The notes beneath the pieces were generated by a model, which saw only the letters and a list, made by a program, of their open reading frames with translations, had not been told where the DNA came from and did no database searches. Shown piece after piece: positions 45,474-55,427 of a DNA stretch of 64,000 nt. The stretch lies in NCBI RefSeq assembly GCF_026262505.1, contig NC_067206.1:13264205-13328204 (forward strand). The letters are read 5' to 3'. How positions within the stretch are numbered: the first letter of the stretch is position 1; each line of letters begins with the position of its first letter. The DNA is from Trichomonas vaginalis G3. Its lineage: Eukaryota > Parabasalia > Trichomonadida > Trichomonadidae. The translations under genes were made by a program, and so were the position numbers.

Positions 45474-45707
45474 ATGACTCAGACAAGCCCTACGGACAAG
45501 ACCCAAGGGGTCATAGATGTTGAAGCATTGAAGAAAGAAATTCGTGAGCAAATTTTATCCGAACTGAAGGAACAAAAACAAGAACAAAAGCCAGAGAGAC
45601 CAAAGAGAAAACTTAGTGAAAAACAACTTGCTGCATTAGCTGCTGGAAGACAAAAACCCACGTTTGCTGGCGAAAAAGCTAGAGAAGAAGCTGAAGCAAA
45701 AAGCTAA
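45474..45707 (+). CDS. 77-residue basic protein, copy D
   Basis: A relative of 11139-11414 with the same basic core (RPKRKLSEKQLAALAAGRQK) and a different, shorter tail. It is divergent from the KDG-domain gene. Confidence 0.5.
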   Translation: MTQTSPTDKTQGVIDVEALKKEIREQILSELKEQKQEQKPERPKRKLSEKQLAALAAGRQKPTFAGEKAREEAEAKS

Positions 45708-45756
45708 AGAAGCTGAAGCAAAGAAAGAGTAAATGGTTTATTTTTATCCGAATTAA

Positions 45757-46611
45757 ATGTATAGACAAATACCTTTATCTGTTGCGTTCAGTAGTGAAAA
45801 CCCTGACGTCAAAATAAAGGGGAACAGAGTAACGTTTAAGTTTCCAACAGACTGGATTGTGAACATAAATGAAGAGAAGTACATTGGCATAACATCTATG
45901 TATATAACACGTGCTTTCAGAAAGGTTGACTTTATACTTCAAGTCGAGATAGAAAATGACGAACAGTCTTTAAGCGCCCAAAACATTCACATATACAAAT
46001 ACTTTAAAGACGATACAACATTGTTGCAATGTATGATTTCATTTAATGAGATGTTCGAGAAAAAGTTAACATTGAAGTACAAACTTTACAGCCTTTACGT
46101 GAGTTTCTTGCACAACTGAAAGAAGAAGGTAGTCAGCCACAACTTATAGACTTTCATTATGAATTTAATGAAAATGAAGATGGAACTCATGACTGTCAAT
46201 TCATTGTATTCTCACCATTCAATGAAGTCGCTAAAAAGAAAAAAATCCATTACGTATAAGATTTCAAATCTCTGAACCAATGATGACTTCAAAAATGTTT
46301 TCAATTATGATGCAATGCTTCCGAGGAAAAATGAATTTTCAAAGATTGTAACACCTGGCATTTGGGATAGAAAGCAAGCTATATTATATTCAAACTTAAG
46401 TAAGGGAGTTGAAAATGAGTTCATTGGTCATACAAGAACTTCACCACTGCCAAATCCTAAGTATTACAAGCTTACTGGCTTCAATCGTGAGTTTTGGATA
46501 GACATGTTCTCCACTCATGACCATAAGTGCCCAGTGTTCTTACCTCCAGATGGGAAAGATTGTTTATACATTGAAGCACAATTGTTAAACTCTACAATAG
46601 CTGTATTGTAA
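45757..46611 (+). pseudogene. candidate minor capsid protein, copy D
   Basis: The relative of 10258-11114, with FKFPTDW...YIGITSMYITRAFRK and the end LPPDGKDCLYIEAQLLNS that links the family to the 293-residue protein. Fossil with about two breaks. Confidence 0.6.
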
Positions 46612-46620
46612 ATGACCACA

Positions 46621-46647
46621 TAGGCTTCGCCCATGCCGCTAGCGGCT
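46621..46647. repeat. GC-rich double-hairpin element (intergenic)
   Basis: AGGC-ttc-GCCC, two bases, then GCCGC-ta-GCGGC. The matching spacer in copy B (about 10235-10258) has an unrelated shorter sequence between the same flanks, so this is another probable occupied/empty pair. Confidence 0.6.
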
Positions 46648-46692
46648 TATTTTTATCACAAATGACCTCATTGCTGACAAAAATAAATGACC

Positions 46693-49600
46693 TCAGAACT
46701 TCAACTTACGAATAAAGCTTGTTTTAGTCGTTATTGAAAAGTTGAACTTTTCAGCAAAGCAAGGTTGACATGACTTACATAAGTCGAATGCAATCTCTTG
46801 ACCATCATAAAGTGCTTTGTAAAGTTTCATTAAACTGAACTCAGAGTCTTTGTCATATGTTCCAACAGGTATGTGAATGTTCTTATCTTCATTGTAATAG
46901 CATTGTATAGCTTCAGGAAACATTTCATTAGCTGTTAAAGCAAGAACGTCTTGTTTTACACCTTTACAACGTGCATGAAATGCAACTTCATTTAAATCAT
47001 TCGTGAGTAAGTCTATGTAAGTCTTCTTTCCACAAAATATTGACTTGTATGCTAAACTTTGTTTATCTTTTGTGATTTCTGCAAAGTCAGAATGGAACTG
47101 ACCTAATGTTTTACCAATAAGTTCGCGACCGTATCTCTTCTTAAACTCTGCTGCAAGCTTTGGAATGTCTTCATTGAAAATATGCATGCTATCACAGTCC
47201 TGGTAAAATATTTGAAGACCCATGTCTTCAGCAGTACAGAATACTTCACACATTATTCTCTTCGACATAGATAGAATATTAACACCAAGTGGACAGAAGT
47301 TAAAGTGTCTGCAAATGCTTTTCGTTAGCTTGAAAATAGTTTTATCTGAACCATCCAAACCTTCGAACTTCACTATATGGTTGTAGTTTCTGATGGCATA
47401 TCTTATAGCATCTTTGTCATTTACTATGGTTATTTTTGACTCAATAGGAGATAGAATAGTTTTGCCATAAATACTGTTCAGAATGAGCTTTATATTTTCT
47501 TGCAAAGGATTTCCTTCTTTCTTATACTTTAACCTTAACTCAAACAACTTCTTTACTTCATCTCTTATTCTAATATCTCTGTTTCCATCGTAATAGTATC
47601 CTTGCAACACTTCACATTTGACACCTTGATATTTTATGAGGTCTTGTAATGTTATATGGTCAACATACATGAGACAGCAAGTGTTTGAACTTCTGGGAAC
47701 ATTAAGTTCTGGATTTAGTTCAGGGTCACAAACTATTAAAGGAAAGTGTCTATGTATTCCAATCTCTGTTATCTTAATGAGAACAAAGAAGCCAGACATA
47801 AACTTTTCACCAATGGGTTCCTTTTGGTCGTCATCAAATAAATGTCTCATGAGATACTCTGTGCTTAACATTTCTTTCTTCATAACCTTTGGAATACCTT
47901 CTAAAGTATAAAGTCTTGCTATAGCGGATGGATATAATGAAACAGCGTCGAAATCAGCAATGAGTTTCTTTTCGCTCTTTTGTTTAATGTTATCTGACAA
48001 CATACATCTTCCACCTTGAATACAGCGTGAAATAAATTCTCTTGGTTTATTTGAGAGGTCATATAAATTTCCATTCGGGAAGTACACTCTGTTCTCAAAC
48101 AATTTGTTAGCAATAGAACAAATACTAACGTAGTCATATACGTTTAAATCAAATTCTTTCAATATGTCATTGCGGAACTTAACAAAACCTTCTCTTAAAA
48201 TTCTTACATCTTGTTTGCAGTAAAACGTGCTATATTTTTCTAAGTCGAAGTGGTTTTCATCTATTCTGCAACCTTTGATGGAATCTATGTTCTTCATGAA
48301 TGTATCTGCATCCCGGATAAACTTACATGCTTCAGAAATGACACCAGTTCTGTTGTCATTTGCTAACAAAACACTGCTGTAGTAGTTATATGGAAATACT
48401 TCTTTCGGTCCTGTTTGTAAGTTAAACATAGCAGGAAATAGTTTAAGTTTCTTATTTATAACACTGTAAGAGTCTTTTATAATAATTGACCTTCCTTTAT
48501 ATAAGCCAGTTATTTGCATTGTTCGTGAACCTTTAATGATGGGAGTTCCTTTCACTTCTGTCATGTGTCTTAAGATGAAGTTTATATCATAACTGAGGTT
48601 ATGGAAATATATTAAACTCTTGTCAGGAAGTCGTTCCAAAAATTCTGTTGCACAGTTCTGACCCCAAATGCTTTCACTCACTGAACCATCTTCACTGTCG
48701 TAACATATGTTAAAAGCTTTATGAAAGCCGTCTGTGCTACACTCAAAGTCAGCAAAGAAAACGTGCTCAGGAATGAACTTGCACTTATTTTTATTTACTT
48801 CTTTTGACTCGGCTTTCTTCTTCAGTTGTACACAATACTTTGGAGCATATGTCAAATCTTTAAATGGTGCAAGGTTCTGTTTATATAAGTCAGTCGTATA
48901 TGTGAAAAGTTCTCCATAAGAAATAGGTTCGAAATATTTGCACTCCCACAATGTTTTCATAACATCCCATAACGGTGTTGTTCTATCATAACGAACTACA
49001 TATTTGTTCTCTCTCTTTGTATAAATCTTCATCTGTTTTTCAATGTTCATTCCACCACAAGCTTTGAGAATTTCTATATAGTTGCGAATGAAATATGTTG
49101 TCATTGGAAGTCTTTCATTTAGCATGTAGTGGTCTTCAACAAGAAGTAAGTCAATAGTTCTAACAGTTTCGCATTCTTTTGGTATATATCTCTTTATTTC
49201 ATTATGTCTTGAGTCATTGAAATAACCAATGGTAACATTAAATGCTATACCTGTTGCGTCAGAAATTTCTTGTACTTTACTTTGAGGAAAGTCTCTAACA
49301 CGAATGACTTCTCTCATGTGGTCAATAGTTTCTTCATTTACTCCAGCCTGAATGCAAGCATAAACGAAACAATTGTCCTCTGTCATAAGTATTGCAGTTC
49401 TTTTGTTCAGTTCATTGAAGATTTGGTAGCGTTCAAGATTTATAGGTAATGTGCAAAGATACTTCCATAACTGACCGCTTCTCTTCTTATAAAACTTCTT
49501 TTCACCATTATCTTTCCAAAAGCTTTCTATAAGTGCTGGGTTTCCTGTTTGCTTAAGAGCTTCCAAAATGGCTTTCTGGTCATTTGTCAGTGTGCTTTCA

Positions 49601-50538
49601 TCTCTATATGGTCTCTTTTTTGGTTTGCCTTTCTTTACATCTGACATCGTTAAGCCTTCATATTCTGTTAAATCATACATCTTTATTTCAGTAAGATTCT
49701 TTATGTTTGTCAAGAAGAAGTCATAGTGCATTTCAACAATACCTGCAGCATTTGCTTCTATCTCTGATATAAAGTTCTCCTTCAAGAGCTGATGTAGTAG
49801 TGTTCCAATATTATTGAGGTTTAACGTAGAACATTCATACTTTCCACCAAGTTTATAACATACCATCCATCTTTGTTGCGAGTTTATTTTAATTTTCTCT
49901 AAGAGTCTCATGAAAACCTTACCGAAATGTTTGTGTAAATATTCTCTGTTTGGTTCATCTAAAGCTTCGATGTTAAAGTCAATGAGTCTATTGCCTGACT
50001 TCACATTTCTCTTCCTATTCTCTTCATCTTTCTTTAACCATCTCTCACCTTCTTTTGGTTTGTCGTCAATGGAACGAATGACATCGTTAGCTTTGCGAAC
50101 TTGTTCTATAGCACTTTTAAACATCTCTCTTCTCTGTTGTTTCAGTGTGTCGTCTCTTCTTCTTGTTTCACCAACGTTTGCATTTGTTATGTCAAACATT
50201 TCTTGACGAACATCATGCGAAAGAGCTTTACGAGTATGACCAACGTTCGCATTTGTTATGTCAAACATTTCTCTTCTTACTTCATGAGGTACTGAACGTC
50301 TATGATATAAGTCAATAGCAATGTCATTTAAAGGAAATGCTCTTGCATGGACTTCGTCCTCGCCGCGTTGCGGCTTTATGAACTCATGAATTCTATCATA
50401 ACTTATTGCACCATTGTAGTCTTTAATGAAGTCAGCGAGTGCTTTTTTGTTTTCGCGTAATGTTGCAACATCTATATTAGCTTCTGTAAGAAGTTGTTTT
50501 ATTTCCGAGTGTTCTAACTTAGACAACTTCCGATACAT
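46693..50538 (-). CDS. polB: protein-primed DNA polymerase B, full frame
   Basis: A 1281-residue protein-primed replicative polymerase of Polinton type. Exonuclease motifs are FADFECSTDG (about residue 594) and FHNLSYDINF. Polymerase motif A is DFDAVSLYPSA (about 861), motif B NSIYGK (about 1018) and motif C YQDCDSMH (about 1112). The N-terminal 550 residues, a likely terminal-protein or family-specific region, carry a double-hairpin insert (50349-50374) and a local duplication of about 22 residues around MFDITNANV that copy B lacks. The frame looks whole. The start is divergent from no close gene; the 125-residue gene follows upstream in the same direction. Confidence 0.95.
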   Translation of the reverse strand: MYRKLSKLEHSEIKQLLTEANIDVATLRENKKALADFIKDYNGAISYDRIHEFIKPQRGEDEVHARAFPLNDIAIDLYHRRSVPHEVRREMFDITNANVGHTRKALSHDVRQEMFDITNANVGETRRRDDTLKQQRREMFKSAIEQVRKANDVIRSIDDKPKEGERWLKKDEENRKRNVKSGNRLIDFNIEALDEPNREYLHKHFGKVFMRLLEKIKINSQQRWMVCYKLGGKYECSTLNLNNIGTLLHQLLKENFISEIEANAAGIVEMHYDFFLTNIKNLTEIKMYDLTEYEGLTMSDVKKGKPKKRPYRDESTLTNDQKAILEALKQTGNPALIESFWKDNGEKKFYKKRSGQLWKYLCTLPINLERYQIFNELNKRTAILMTEDNCFVYACIQAGVNEETIDHMREVIRVRDFPQSKVQEISDATGIAFNVTIGYFNDSRHNEIKRYIPKECETVRTIDLLLVEDHYMLNERLPMTTYFIRNYIEILKACGGMNIEKQMKIYTKRENKYVVRYDRTTPLWDVMKTLWECKYFEPISYGELFTYTTDLYKQNLAPFKDLTYAPKYCVQLKKKAESKEVNKNKCKFIPEHVFFADFECSTDGFHKAFNICYDSEDGSVSESIWGQNCATEFLERLPDKSLIYFHNLSYDINFILRHMTEVKGTPIIKGSRTMQITGLYKGRSIIIKDSYSVINKKLKLFPAMFNLQTGPKEVFPYNYYSSVLLANDNRTGVISEACKFIRDADTFMKNIDSIKGCRIDENHFDLEKYSTFYCKQDVRILREGFVKFRNDILKEFDLNVYDYVSICSIANKLFENRVYFPNGNLYDLSNKPREFISRCIQGGRCMLSDNIKQKSEKKLIADFDAVSLYPSAIARLYTLEGIPKVMKKEMLSTEYLMRHLFDDDQKEPIGEKFMSGFFVLIKITEIGIHRHFPLIVCDPELNPELNVPRSSNTCCLMYVDHITLQDLIKYQGVKCEVLQGYYYDGNRDIRIRDEVKKLFELRLKYKKEGNPLQENIKLILNSIYGKTILSPIESKITIVNDKDAIRYAIRNYNHIVKFEGLDGSDKTIFKLTKSICRHFNFCPLGVNILSMSKRIMCEVFCTAEDMGLQIFYQDCDSMHIFNEDIPKLAAEFKKRYGRELIGKTLGQFHSDFAEITKDKQSLAYKSIFCGKKTYIDLLTNDLNEVAFHARCKGVKQDVLALTANEMFPEAIQCYYNEDKNIHIPVGTYDKDSEFSLMKLYKALYDGQEIAFDLCKSCQPCFAEKFNFSITTKTSFIRKLKF
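50349..50374. repeat. GC-rich double-hairpin element (in frame, polymerase)
   Basis: The same sequence as 6550-6575, inverted with the gene. It shows that the insert predates the split of copies B and D. Confidence 0.8.
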
Positions 50539-50590
50539 CTTTAGTAGGAAATAAAAAAAATATTTTTTCGAAAAAATAAACTTAGAAAAA

Positions 50591-50968
50591 TTATTTCTTT
50601 ATATATTTGCCATTCCGAACTTCGAAAAGATGTTTTATACCAGCATAGAATTTTTCTCTAGAGCTTGGTCTTATATCGTTTTCATGACAATATTTTCTAT
50701 ATTCTTCATATAAAGCCTTTTTTTCATACATTTTATAAGGACAATCTAACCAGAATAGCGCATATCCATTTTCGTTATCTAGGTCTCTATATGTTTGTGG
50801 AATTTCGCTTTCTTCTGTTTGTAGAATTTCGCCTTCACTATTTAGTTCTATGTATATATATTGTGGAATTTCGCTTTCTCTATTTAGTTCTATGTCTATA
50901 TATTGTGGCTTAAAAGGATGTGGGCAAGAAGGGTCTGGCGCTATGTAAAAAGTTAATTTTTCTGTCAT
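50591..50968 (-). CDS. 125-residue free-standing helicase C-terminal domain
   Basis: The last 60 residues (KKALYEEYRKYCHENDIRPS, then FYAGIKHLFEVRNGKYIKK) match the C-terminal domain of the copy C helicase (LYDSYKQYCQEYGYMTASKR, FLANVKSLLDVQNGVYTKK), a D5-type winged-helix region. The first 60 residues are Glu/Ile/Tyr repeats (YIDIELNRESEIPQ, YIYIELNSEGEILQ). The 770-residue helicase of this same copy lacks this end, so the domain may act in trans. An upstream TTTTTTATCCGATAG motif matches that at 26770. Confidence 0.65.
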   Translation of the reverse strand: MTEKLTFYIAPDPSCPHPFKPQYIDIELNRESEIPQYIYIELNSEGEILQTEESEIPQTYRDLDNENGYALFWLDCPYKMYEKKALYEEYRKYCHENDIRPSSREKFYAGIKHLFEVRNGKYIKK

Positions 50969-51056
50969 CTTTTCTATCGGATAAAAAATATTTTTTGAAA
51001 AAATTAGATTACATTTTTTAAGTTATTTTTCAAAATAATTTAATATTTTTATTTTA

Positions 51057-51531
51057 ATGAAACACATGCAAGATTGCAAGTTCTTTTTCATACAATGCTC
51101 TCGCTACTGCCATCAAGAATGAGTTCAATGGTGCTTCAAACGTCAATGTTATCTTTAACAAGAAGTTTGTGAAAGAATCTAAGTTCGGTCAGTATGTCAG
51201 ACCATTAGCTATTGTCATTGACCGCAAACGTTATACTTCACAAGAGTTAGCAGTAGTTTTGAAACAAAAGGGTTTCTTCGTGAATGTCAAAGATACTCAT
51301 TATACTGTTATAAAGAACTCCAACATTGACTTCTTCAGTATTGCTTTAAATCTTTCCGAACAGAAAGAATATAAGAAGGGTGAAATAAATGTGAAATATT
51401 ATCCTTCATCTCTGAAGACAATAACGAACAAAGATGTTATACAAAAGTTCTTACCAAAGGTTGAAGAAGCTTCTATTGACATTGACGAAGGAAGTGAAAT
51501 GGTTGAAGAAATTGACCCTGAAGCTATTTAA
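51057..51531 (+). pseudogene. candidate ssDNA-binding protein, copy D
   Basis: The relative of 5819-6292 with the same basic body and acidic end (EMVEEIDPEAI). Fossil with about one break. It lies between polymerase and primase-helicase genes, which fits a replication accessory role. Confidence 0.6.
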
Positions 51532-51539
51532 GCAAAAAT

Positions 51540-51770
51540 ATATTTTTGAATAACTGATGGTGTCACCACGTCACCATGTCACCAGGTTAATTAACTTCTT
51601 TTAAAAATGATGACAACATGACATTTTGACAACAGGTACGAAAGGAGGAAGGCATTCATGTCTTACATTTTTGAATAACTGATGGTGTCACCACGTCACC
51701 ATGTCACCAGGTTAATTAACTTCTCTTAAAAATGATGACAACATGACATTTTGACAACACAGCAGGATTA
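51540..51770. repeat. two iteron-palindrome modules (TGTCA word)
   Basis: Two copies, at about 51560-51636 and 51680-51756, of inverted TGACA-type words (GGTGTCACCACGTCACC), GTTAATTAAC and TGTCA-type words, separated by a short unique stretch. Confidence 0.7.
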
Positions 51771-51796
51771 ATGCAAAAATAAATTCCAATCATACT

Positions 51797-54109
51797 TTAT
51801 AAAGCTTCATTTACAGGTATTTCATCATCAGTAAATGAATCCTCATTATCGTTTGGTTCAACCTGTTTATATAATCCTTTCATTTCTTCTTTCAAAACAT
51901 AACACCATGTTTGTTTACCATCTATTCTTCTCTGTTTCCTATCACATTTATCCTTAATGCTCATTTGAAAGTTTTTGTCTTTCATGTCTGATGGTTTGCA
52001 GAATAGAGCATTTTTACACGTCATACCTGCACACAATTCATCATAATGTGTATTTATCCATACATCTAAAGGATTTGTTGATAATTCTATTAAATCTTGT
52101 TTGGCTTCAGTCATCGGTATGATTCGTACATTAAATGATGAAAGGTCATATTGCATAAAATACGTCAGTAAATTATCATAAAATTCCTTAGTGCATGAAT
52201 TCATCAAATTCTTGAAATAATCAAATTGACCCTTGAATTTACCATTAACTCTTAAAACTACGTATCTTCTGTCTCCAACTTCAATTTTGACAGGGTAGAC
52301 GTTATTAGTTACCAAAATGAAGTTTGCAACGTTCTGAGCAGTTCTTCTGGGTTGATTCTTTTCATTAATTCTTATCTCATTATCTGTTATAATTGATTTC
52401 AAAGCGTTGAAGTTTGCGAGTCTGTCTTCACCAACATTCTTGAGTTCATTAAGTACAAGAAACATTTTATTCTCAACTACTGAATTGAAATTACCCGTTA
52501 GCTCACCTATTTCGGTAATGTTTTTACATGAATAACCGGCGAGAAGTTCAGAAATAATGTCTGTAAATCTGTTTTTGCCTGTTCCCTGAAGTCCTTTCAA
52601 AATAATTGCTGTTTCATTCTTGATACCAGGATGTTGAATCATTGATGCAATCCAGCCGAGAAGGTATTTATACACTTCATCGTTATTATCACAAATGGCT
52701 TCTTTAATGAAATTCATAAACATCTCAATTTTTGAGTAATCTGGTTTTTCAAGAACGTTGTATTTATAACCTTGAAACGTTGAGAAAACATCTGGGGAAT
52801 CAGATTTAAAGCAAACACCCTTAACGGTTAATGAAGACAATTGATTTAGTAGTACGTCCCATGCTGTTATTGTTTTACCTTCTTCTTTAAATAATTTAAT
52901 CATTTTGAGTGACTCTTTCATGGCTGATTGAAGAACGAATGATATTTGATTCATTTTGTCGTGTATGTTGTAATCCTTTTGAATGAAATATTTATTTCCA
53001 CAATCTACAAAACGGATTACACGTGATAAATCCTCAATTACTTCAGAACTGTTTTTATACTGATGATTTTCAGCCTTGCGTCTAATATCTGTTATCAAAA
53101 ACGAGTCATCAAGTTTTATATCAAATGTTATTTTTGGCTTACGTAATAAAGGTAAAACGTATTCATCATAATATTCTTTTTGATATAGTTTTAGAATCTT
53201 CACTAAAACAAATGGAGAAGTCATTAAATGTGCGTATCTACTACGTGCTTTTTCAAAATTACTTTTTGCATTTTCTGTTAAACTGCAGAAGTTATAAACG
53301 TTATCGTATGCTTCATTAATTAAATGATTAGGTAACGAATTAATAGCTTGAAACAGTGTGAATAATGTTATTTCTTTTTCTAAATTCATGTTTCCACCGT
53401 CATTATGTACTTCAAAATCACAGATGCCATCAACTATGCTCTGGGCAAGTTTATCGTCAATGTTTACATCTTTGTTTTCATTCATTATACTCTTTATTTC
53501 TTCGTTCTTCTGTTCAACTCTTACCTTAATATTCAAATCATTTAATATATCATTCACTGTTCTGGTTAATGTTGAGTCGTAACTTCCACGAATGAATGAG
53601 TATGTATTGATTGGTTCTGTTGCATTCTTGCGAACTCTTGAATCAGCCATAACTACTAAAGAACGCTTTGAATCATCCATAGAAGTCATTATGTCAATAT
53701 CATAATCATTGCAGGAATAGCATTTAATCATTCTGTTCGAAACTGAATAGAAGAAATTAGTGTTACAATAAATGTGAAGACCTCCTGAAGCGGTTTTAAC
53801 GATAACATCTTTATCCGAAAGTTTTGATAGAATGTCTTTTCTAACTGTTTCTTTAAGTTCATCATTGTACGATTTATTGATATCAACATCTATAATCGTT
53901 AAATTTGAAATTTTATTTACTAATAAAGCCATACCAGTTTTCCTTCCTCTTCCTCCATCGTGTTTGAGGTAGTTATGTAAATCAATCTTGTTTTCACCAA
54001 TTCTTTCGTTGAGGGTTTTAGTTTCTGCCGTAACTAATTCCTCAGCTAATGAATCAATAACTTTTTCATCAGAAACGATATAGTTGCTGTTGTTGTTTGT
54101 TGCTGTCAT
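51797..54109 (-). CDS. primase-polymerase fused to SF3/D5-like helicase
   Basis: 770 residues. The N-terminal archaeo-eukaryotic primase-like domain has DVDIN (74-78), SGGLHIY (108-114) and DIDIM (137-141), the DxD, sxH and third-Asp pattern of PrimPol proteins. The helicase has Walker A GLQGTGKN (506-513), Walker B MFLVLNEL (549-556) and motif C NFILVTNN (597-604). The layout is that of replication initiators of many large DNA viruses and plasmids. Copy B lacks this gene at the corresponding place. The frame looks whole. The upstream box AATAAAGTTAG lies at 54141-54158, and TGTCA modules flank both ends of the gene. Confidence 0.92.
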   Translation of the reverse strand: MTATNNNSNYIVSDEKVIDSLAEELVTAETKTLNERIGENKIDLHNYLKHDGGRGRKTGMALLVNKISNLTIIDVDINKSYNDELKETVRKDILSKLSDKDVIVKTASGGLHIYCNTNFFYSVSNRMIKCYSCNDYDIDIMTSMDDSKRSLVVMADSRVRKNATEPINTYSFIRGSYDSTLTRTVNDILNDLNIKVRVEQKNEEIKSIMNENKDVNIDDKLAQSIVDGICDFEVHNDGGNMNLEKEITLFTLFQAINSLPNHLINEAYDNVYNFCSLTENAKSNFEKARSRYAHLMTSPFVLVKILKLYQKEYYDEYVLPLLRKPKITFDIKLDDSFLITDIRRKAENHQYKNSSEVIEDLSRVIRFVDCGNKYFIQKDYNIHDKMNQISFVLQSAMKESLKMIKLFKEEGKTITAWDVLLNQLSSLTVKGVCFKSDSPDVFSTFQGYKYNVLEKPDYSKIEMFMNFIKEAICDNNDEVYKYLLGWIASMIQHPGIKNETAIILKGLQGTGKNRFTDIISELLAGYSCKNITEIGELTGNFNSVVENKMFLVLNELKNVGEDRLANFNALKSIITDNEIRINEKNQPRRTAQNVANFILVTNNVYPVKIEVGDRRYVVLRVNGKFKGQFDYFKNLMNSCTKEFYDNLLTYFMQYDLSSFNVRIIPMTEAKQDLIELSTNPLDVWINTHYDELCAGMTCKNALFCKPSDMKDKNFQMSIKDKCDRKQRRIDGKQTWCYVLKEEMKGLYKQVEPNDNEDSFTDDEIPVNEAL

Positions 54110-54164
54110 TTATATAGGAATAAAAAAATAAAAATAATTTTAAAACTAACTTTATTTTTGGACT

Positions 54165-54555
54165 GCATCATATTTCCGGGAATGTTGTCAAAATGTCATG
54201 TTGTCAGTAATTTTAAGAGAAGTTAATTAACCTGGTGACACATGGTGACGTGGTGACACCTAAAAACATTCATGAAAACATTTACGAAACATTTACGAAA
54301 CATTAACGTAAACATTAACGATAAAATATATTTCCGGGACTGTTGTCAAAATGTCATGTTGTCAGTAATTTTAAGAGAAGTTAATTAACCTGGTGACATG
54401 GTGACGTGGTGACACCTAAAAACCATTAACGATAAAATATATTTCCGGGACTGTTGTCAAAATGTCATGTTGTCAGTAATTTTAAGAGAAGTTAATTAAC
54501 CTGGTGACATGGTGACGTGGTGACACCTAAAAACCATTAACGATAAAATATATTT
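54165..54555. repeat. three iteron-palindrome modules (TGTCA word)
   Basis: Units at about 54170-54262, 54345-54413 and 54440-54532 each read TTGTCAAAATGTCATGTTGTCA, split by at most a few bases, then GTTAATTAAC and GGTGACATGGTGACG-type words. They lie between the primase-helicase and a KilA-N gene. Confidence 0.75.
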
Positions 54556-54587
54556 TTGGTCGTTTTGCACAAAAATAAATGGTTCAT

Positions 54588-55253
54588 TTACTCACAATAT
54601 TTTTGTACAAAACGACCCCAAACTTTTAACTTCTTTTCTGCAGCTTCAAATGCTATCTTAGCGAGTTCATATTCTCTAAATTCTCTCTTTAAATCTTCTT
54701 GTTCCCATTGGTCTAGTTCGTATGGAGAATCTCTATAACCATAACATTTCTCACGTTCATGTTCTAATTGTTTTCCGCACATTTTTCCAACTTCTTCTTC
54801 GAACAAAGGTTTAGCATTCTCCACTGTATCTTCGAGTTCTTCTTCATCTAACTTCTCATGAACTTTCTTGTCTATGGAGTCCATAATATCTTTGACATAA
54901 AATGCATACTTTACAGAGCACCATTCAGCAACAAAATGAACGAGGTCAGCATGTATGTAAATACCTTTGAATTCATTCATAACGCCCTTAGTAAGCTCAT
55001 AAAATGCTTGTTTTGAGGTTGAGCCACTTTTGGCTCGACCGTATTCTTTCAACCAAAACTCAAGAATTTCCCGCATTTTAGCACTATTGAGAAATCTGTT
55101 TAAATGGTTTAACTTTCCTGCTTCTCTTGCCATCTTTGTTGCATTAATGTAACCATCCTTGTCTCTACGTAAGACTTCAATACCGTTATAAGTGCCTTTT
55201 GTGAATGTTTCGCCATTAGATTTGTTAGTGAATGTTTTTGCTTCGACTGACAT
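54588..55253 (-). CDS. KilA-N protein, copy D type
   Basis: 221 residues. The KilA-N domain covers about residues 10-125 (TYNGIEVLRRDKDGYINATK, then FKGIYIHADLVHFVAEWCSV) and is followed by a charged helical region. It is a different KilA-N lineage from 30647-31474. The start at 55253 gives MSVEAKT, a leader also seen on the 310-residue protein of copy C; both follow the same AATAAAGTTAG box. It is flanked by TGTCA modules downstream and a GGTGA module upstream, which makes it a good candidate reader of such sites. Confidence 0.85.
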   Translation of the reverse strand: MSVEAKTFTNKSNGETFTKGTYNGIEVLRRDKDGYINATKMAREAGKLNHLNRFLNSAKMREILEFWLKEYGRAKSGSTSKQAFYELTKGVMNEFKGIYIHADLVHFVAEWCSVKYAFYVKDIMDSIDKKVHEKLDEEELEDTVENAKPLFEEEVGKMCGKQLEHEREKCYGYRDSPYELDQWEQEDLKREFREYELAKIAFEAAEKKLKVWGRFVQKYCE

Positions 55254-55336
55254 TACTGTCTTTACATACAAAATAAAAAATAAATAAAAATAAAACTAAC
55301 TTTATTTTTGGTCTTTTGTGAAAATTCATGAAAATT

Positions 55337-55400
55337 CAAGAGGTGAAAAAACAGGTGAGAAAACAGGTGAAATCTCACCTCTTCACCTATAATATATTTT
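55337..55400. repeat. iteron-palindrome spacer module (GGTGA word)
   Basis: GGTGAAAAAACA, GGTGAGAAAACA and GGTGAAATCTCACC are followed by TCTTCACC and TATAATATATTTTTG. It lies between the KilA-N and integrase genes. Confidence 0.65.
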
Positions 55401-55427
55401 TGTCTGATTTACATCCAACGAAAAAGT

